From NCBI GenBank assembly GCA_032718475.1, contig JAUCBJ010004716.1, positions 1-34,671 of the forward strand: a stretch of 34,671 nucleotides of DNA. Direction: 5' to 3'. A program made the translations under genes and the position numbers. The stretch comes from Nemertoderma westbladi (taxonomy: Eukaryota > Xenacoelomorpha > Nemertodermatida > Nemertodermatidae). The stretch's first letter is position 1. Each line of letters begins with the position of its first letter. The notes under the pieces were generated by a model. It was not told where the DNA came from. It did not search any database and saw only the letters and a program-made list of their open reading frames with translations. Below are positions 30,937 through 34,671 of the stretch, in pieces.

Positions 30937-31387
30937 CTATCACTTCACTATCTCTTACTTCACTTCTACACCCCTCTCTAGACGACGCACTAACTACACT
31001 ACGGCTGGGTCTATTCACCCCCGCCTCTCCCTCTGTCACTGTGTTGGCTGGTAGGCTCCCGTCGGGTTGACTTAACCCCGCTACTCCCTGCGCACTAACT
31101 ATGTGGCCTACCAGGCTCTCATTGGGGTTTCTCACCTCCGTTACTCCCTACCTACTGACTACGTGGCCTACCAGGCCCCCGTCGGGATCTCTCGCCCCCG
31201 CCACCTTCTGCCTACTGATTGCGTGGCCTACCAGGCTCTCATTTGCCGGGCCACCTGCGTCCGCCACGTTTATATTAATAGCACCATTATTAATATTATT
31301 TTCTAAATTATTTAAATTATTTTGTACATCTGAATTAGAAATGGGATTATTTTGGTCTTTCGAATTAAGATTATTTGGATTATTTTG
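30887..31387 (-). pseudogene. gag: element 2 Gag part with 20-residue repeats
   Basis: One frame from about 31387 to 30887 with one TAG near 31147. It starts Asn-rich (QNNPNNLNSKDQNNP), then has four 20-residue repeats with the core SLVGHxVSxQxVAG, and ends Gly-rich at the 30916-30928 C tract, where the next Gag frame takes over. Confidence 0.55.
31043..31282 (-). repeat. 60-bp minisatellite in Gag
   Basis: The word GTGGCCTACCAGG starts at 31103, 31163 and 31223, with a diverged unit (GTTGGCTGGTAGG) near 31043. The period is exactly 60 bp, so the repeat keeps the reading frame. Confidence 0.8.
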
Positions 31388-31650
31388 CGTAATTAAAATT
31401 AGTTGAATTATTTTGTATATTCGGGTTTAGATTATTTGAATTATTTTGCATAACTATATTATTTGAGTTATTTTGTATATTCGGGTTTAGATTATTATTT
31501 AAATTATTTGGACTACTTTGTACATTTATATTAAAATCGTTCGGATTTAAATTACTATCGGGCAAAATATTATTTCCTGCAATGAAATTTTGATTAGGGT
31601 TATCTACTACGGTACTATTAATATTAACGTTCTCTAAAGTATTGTTATTA
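31380..31650 (-). pseudogene. gag: element 2 Gag Asn-rich segment
   Basis: A frame taken up after the G run at 31651-31657; it reads NNNTLENVNINST and then Asn-rich repeats (NLNPNIQNNSNN). Low complexity, AAT-codon-rich and much more AT-rich than its neighbours. It ends at a TAA at 31380 while the Asn-rich text goes on in another frame. Confidence 0.5.
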
Positions 31651-32656
31651 CCCCCCCGCCCGTACGGTTACACCAGTCTTGGGTCTGTCGTCCAGTCCCT
31701 GTAAGTGGGGTTTTAACGAACGTTTCCATAACTTCTGGCTCCTCGTAAACACTACCCGAGCCAGCCTCACTTTCTGACAGCCCCAACTGCGCCAGTTCTA
31801 GTCGGCGTTTCTGTTTGGCCTGATATTGCATAAGCTCCCTCAGCCGGGCATGCATATCATCCTGCACACGCTTCCCCATTCTCTCTATCTCCTTATCCTC
31901 TCGCAAACTCTGGTTCACTAACTCTGTTTCTCTCGCCACCCGCTCTCTACGTTCATTTGTTTCTCTCTCCACCCTCGCTGCCTCCCTCACTTCTTGTTCT
32001 TTGTGCTCCTCGTTCTCCCTCTCACGCTCCTCTTTCTCCCTCTCTTCTTGCTCCTCTTTCTCCCTATTGCGCTCCTCTTTCTCCCTCTTGCACTCCTCTT
32101 TCTCCCTCTCGCGCTCCTCTTTCTCCCTCCCTTCTCGCTCCTCACGCTCCTCTTTCTCCCTCTGTTCTTGCTCCCTACAGTTCCTGGCTACCCTCTCAGC
32201 TCTCTCTCGCCCGCCACCCCCTCGCCAACACTCCCTCGCCAACTCTCTCTCTCTCTCTAGCAACGCAGCTCCCTCCTCCAACTGCCTCTCTAACTCCTTT
32301 TGGTCTAGGGCCACGATATCCAACTGGCACATCAGATCTATTTCTAGCACCCTTCTTACTTTTGCGGAGGATGTAGCAGACTTGTCGGTCGCGACGGACT
32401 CCCATCTCCTCCCCGTCCTACTAACTTTCCCCCGCTTTCTGAGGTTTTCGCCGACCGACGAGACCGAATCCTCGGGGTTAACCTTGGATTCGCCCTCCCG
32501 CGGTCCCGCCCAACCCACTAACTTAATTCCCCTGGCATCCACTAAGTACGGCCCTATGTACACTACACCAGGCTCAATAACCCCTAGACTTCCACAGTTC
32601 GAACAGTTCGGTGGCGGTCTCTCTCGCTCTCTCACCCACCAACTCTCCTTGCCCAA
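31634..32656 (-). pseudogene. gag: element 2 Gag coiled-coil segment
   Basis: A 340-codon open frame. Near the start is CSNCGSLGVIEPGVVYIGPYL, possibly a small metal-binding or globular part. From about residue 125 to 285 it is almost entirely Glu, Arg, Lys and Gln in EREKEER-type repeats, predicting a long charged coiled coil. The position matches the Ala-rich coiled coil in the Gag of element 1, though the sequence is unrelated. It follows the 32861-32574 frame after a one-base change near 32640. Confidence 0.6.
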
Positions 32657-32861
32657 AGCGAACTAGATAATCAAAATGTTTGTTCGACTCACCTAGTCGC
32701 TGTTCTAGTTTCACCTGGTCCAGTTTTATTCCCTCCTTGGCTTCCTTCAGCTGTCTCCTTGTTGCGTTGTAGGCTCGTCGCAACCAGTCGCTGACTCCGA
32801 CGTCCTCGTCGCCGACATCCCCTCTTTCTCTCCGTGTTCGGCGTCGTACCGGCGGCCCCAC
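32574..32861 (-). pseudogene. gag: element 2 Gag N-terminal helical segment
   Basis: A frame with a predicted helix (WLRRAYNATRRQLKEAKEGIKLDQVKLEQRL in part, then FDYLVRFGQGEL). It joins the start-codon frame upstream near 32850 and the coiled-coil frame downstream near 32640, each by a one-base change. Function unknown; probably assembly. Confidence 0.5.
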
Positions 32862-33060
32862 CGTCGCCGTTCCGGTGGGCCATCCGTCGCCGTCGGCCTG
32901 TGGCTGGCTGGCGACATGGGTACCTCGTGAGCCGTAGTGCGTCGACTCGTCTCTCCCTTCTCTCCACTCGCTCGTCCCTCGTTGTGGTAGACGGCCGCCC
33001 TCCGCCTGAGCTACCGGTTAGCTCCTCTCCGGCGAGTCCGGTGTTGCGGGTCGATACCAT
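32835..33060 (-). pseudogene. gag: element 2 Gag start
   Basis: ATG at 33060-33058, 137 bp inside the 5' LTR, followed by MVSTRNTGLAGEEL and an Arg-rich stretch. This is the first ATG with a long frame after the LTR and the probable Gag start; the later part of the frame is probably out of register. Confidence 0.55.
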
Positions 33061-33197
33061 CGCGTCGCGGCCTCGCGGATCGTTTCGTTCGTATCGTCCG
33101 GGGTCCGCGGCGGTGTCGTCTCTCTTTCTTGACTCATCTTATCTCTGTCCTACTTGAGTCTGGCAGTCACAGTTCGCAGTTTGGGTATTTCGCACTG
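33061..33197 (-). other. element 2 leader
   Basis: 137 bp between the 5' LTR and the Gag ATG. The minus strand after the LTR reads CAGTGCGAAATACCCAAACT; no TGG-started primer-binding site is evident. Confidence 0.5.
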
Positions 33198-33789
33198 TGA
33201 TGGGATCAGTGGATCCGGACTGGTTTTGTTTCGCTACGCGTCACCGTGTTGATGATAAGAAGAAAAGATGGTGGTTGTTATCGTTCGAGTTGTTATAGGT
33301 TGACACATAGATATCACAGCACAGTTGATAGATAATTGAATGGTGATATAATGAGATAACTGAGTACCGGTAAATACAATATGTTGTTTGTACTGTAGTG
33401 ACGGTGACGGTGCGAAATGTCACCGTACCGCACCTGATGACTGAGTAAACTGAATCTTGGGCACTAACCGGTAATATTATATATCTACATTACCTATGGC
33501 CATTGTACCCAGCGGATGCGTTTCTTGGCTCCCATTGGCCAATAACCTAATTCTCGCCCTCGACTCTGTGGGATTGTCCCCCCCCCCCCCCCCCCCACTG
33601 CTGTTACTTTCCCTTCCCGGAGGTTTAACCTCTGACCCCCCTTTGTGTGCGGCCCTTTGGGGTTTGTCGTCCCCGTTTATTGGGGGTGATACGAGGTTGA
33701 TTGGTAATCAATCTCGTATTCCCCAATATTGCTTAAAGGCACCGTTTCCCAACTTTATGGGGTGGTCAGCGGAATTGAATCCACTGACA
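33198..33789 (-). repeat. element 2 5' LTR
   Basis: 592 bp, TGATGGGATC... to ...CACTGACA. It matches the 3' LTR almost throughout, including the long C run near 33578-33596 and the ACGGTGAC/GTCACCGT hairpin (about 33400-33425). On the minus strand it would drive element 2 transcription; no TATA box was assigned with confidence. Confidence 0.9.
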
Positions 33790-34671
33790 CCTTGGGAAGT
33801 ATTGCAGAGTAGACCTACTATCGTATTATTCGATTGATCGCTACTATATAATCTCTGACAGCTATATTTACTTTCGGGGAAATATTAACAGTTCCTTTAG
33901 GACGTGGCGCTTTAAGTATAAAAACAGAGTTACGACTTATACTAATCACAACTAGATGGCCACAGAGTTTCGTAAATAGCGCATTCTTTAGGGGATGCTT
34001 TATTAACCTTCACACTACTTCACACGACTTCACACTACTTTACACTACTGCGCACTGATCTGCCGACCGTCACTGAATTTGATCATATATAAGGAGGATC
34101 GCAACTGACACACGTAGGGATTATGAAATAGCATTTAGAATCACACAAAACCACTATAATTTAAGTCGCAGTTGCTACCGGTAGACCCTTTCTCTTACCT
34201 CAGTAATCGATAAGATTGGGGTTTATGATTATTTATCGGTATTCTCCAAATATAACATCCATTAGTATAAACAACAATTAATACTATATAAAACAGCAGT
34301 AAAACATTGCGGTGAACGGTCAGTATGTGTTCAGTCATATAAAATAAGTCAAGATAGGTGATTTGATGTGAAATGAGTTAAGCAGGATAATAGATTTATG
34401 TTCTTATAACCAAGGCCATTCTGAATTCTGACCAGAATTCTGAGCTGAATCGAATTCTCAGAAAAATAATAACCATAATGCATTGCGCGAGTTTCTCAGG
34501 TAGGTCTCTGTTGGCCTAACAGTGAAGATTGCTCTGATTGGCTAAAAGCCTGAACAAAGAGAGCTCCACGTACACAGAGAATCAGCTGACAGATTTCGTC
34601 ATCTTGGTTCTGATTTCTTTCCGACGCGTAGTTGAATAATTTTAGGGCTATTTTAGAGTATTCTGCGCATT
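33790..34671 (-). repeat. element 1 LTR C, part 2 (continues past window)
   Basis: Resumes at CCTTGGGAAGTATTGCAG exactly where LTR A reads on, and follows it to the window end (ATTCTGCGCATT). About 45 bp of LTR are missing beyond the edge. It carries the conserved AACCATAATGCATTGCGCGA block (34471-34490), the CCAAT box and AATAAA. Confidence 0.9.

Larger units (their letters stand above)
21247..33789 (-). mobile_element. BEL/Pao LTR retrotransposon, element 2, nested in element 1 LTR
   Basis: 12.5 kb (about 11.4 kb without the inserted solo LTR). Its LTRs, 21247-21837 and 33198-33789, are TG...CA and about 97% alike, with some 14 substitutions and one small indel counted by eye. The coding strand is minus, so the right LTR is the 5' one. 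A polypurine tract touches the inner edge of the left LTR. The interior reads coiled-coil Gag, DUF1759-like Gag, CCHC, protease, RT (YVDD), RNase H, integrase. It entered the right LTR of element 1: flanks CCTTAAG and CCTTGGG share CCTT, and LTR A shows the uninterrupted site as TTCCTTGGGAAG. Many frame changes and stops make it defective. Confidence 0.9.
4887..34671 (-). mobile_element. BEL/Pao LTR retrotransposon, element 1 (right end outside window)
   Basis: A long retrotransposon coding on the minus strand. It is bounded by near-identical LTRs: 4887-5994 on the left, and 21072 onward, split by element 2, resuming at 33790 and leaving the window. The interior reads gag, CCHC, protease, RT (YMDD), RNase H and integrase in the BEL order (integrase last, protease ahead of RT with the GW..xGP signature). 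About 5.4 kb follow pol, holding an extra zinc-knuckle ORF. Without element 2 the length is about 17 kb, large for this superfamily. In-frame stops and frame changes in gag, pol and the 3' ORF show this copy is defective. The 5-bp target duplication can be tested only beyond the window; the left flank is CCATT. Confidence 0.85.

Noticed and set aside
31957-32666. Plus-strand Ser/Leu/Pro-rich frames
   Set aside because: Complement of the Glu/Arg coiled-coil Gag on the minus strand.
33241-33423. 60-codon minus-strand ORF present in both LTRs of element 2
   Set aside because: It is conserved only because the LTRs are duplicates; no motif and no sign of coding constraint.

Overview
The window reads as a metazoan, probably marine invertebrate, genome segment made mostly of nested LTR retrotransposons. 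The grounds are BEL/Pao-type gag-pol genes, LTRs with TG...CA ends and short target duplications, GT/AG-bounded exons of a beta/gamma-crystallin domain, long non-coding stretches, microsatellites and homopolymers. I saw no bacterial gene organisation, tRNA, rRNA or CRISPR. The species cannot be named from this sequence.

Layout. (1) 1-4886 is host flank. It holds a frameshifted Ty1/copia-like RNase H relic (about 39-483, + strand), two exons that together encode one complete beta/gamma-crystallin domain (2552-2410 and 2113-1999, minus strand), a possible cysteine-rich exon (1107-944, minus) and a foldback repeat (4603-4881). (2) 4887 to beyond the window end is BEL element 1, coding on the minus strand. 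Its left LTR is 4887-5994. Its right LTR starts at 21072, is interrupted, resumes at 33790 and runs off the window. From its 5' end leftward the interior carries a leader (21071-19317), a long coiled-coil Gag ORF, a Gag/CCHC region, protease, RT/RNase H, integrase, and then about 5.4 kb of unusual 3' sequence. That 3' part contains a TTAA-flanked palindromic repeat element (about 9498-10922), an unrecognised ORF (8630-8232) and an unrecognised zinc-knuckle ORF with a basic tail (7439-6072). (3) 21247-33789 is BEL element 2, also minus strand, with 591/592-bp LTRs, inserted inside the right LTR of element 1. (4) 27078-28249 is a solo LTR related to those of element 1, inserted with a GACC duplication inside the protease gene of element 2.

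Order of events: a family-1 element inserted, then element 2 entered its LTR, then a related family-1 LTR element entered element 2 and collapsed to a solo LTR. Families 1 and 2 have therefore invaded each other.

Both elements are unusually long (about 17 kb without the nested insertion, and about 11.4 kb without the solo LTR). Both have a long N-terminal Gag extension with a repeat-encoded coiled coil. Both are decayed: in element 1 most in-frame stops are TGA, as expected from CGA-to-TGA change, and in element 2 several Gag frame changes fall on G runs. The best candidates for something undescribed are the post-pol zinc-knuckle ORF of element 1, the TTAA-flanked element with repeated palindromes, and the G-run frame switching in the Gag of element 2.
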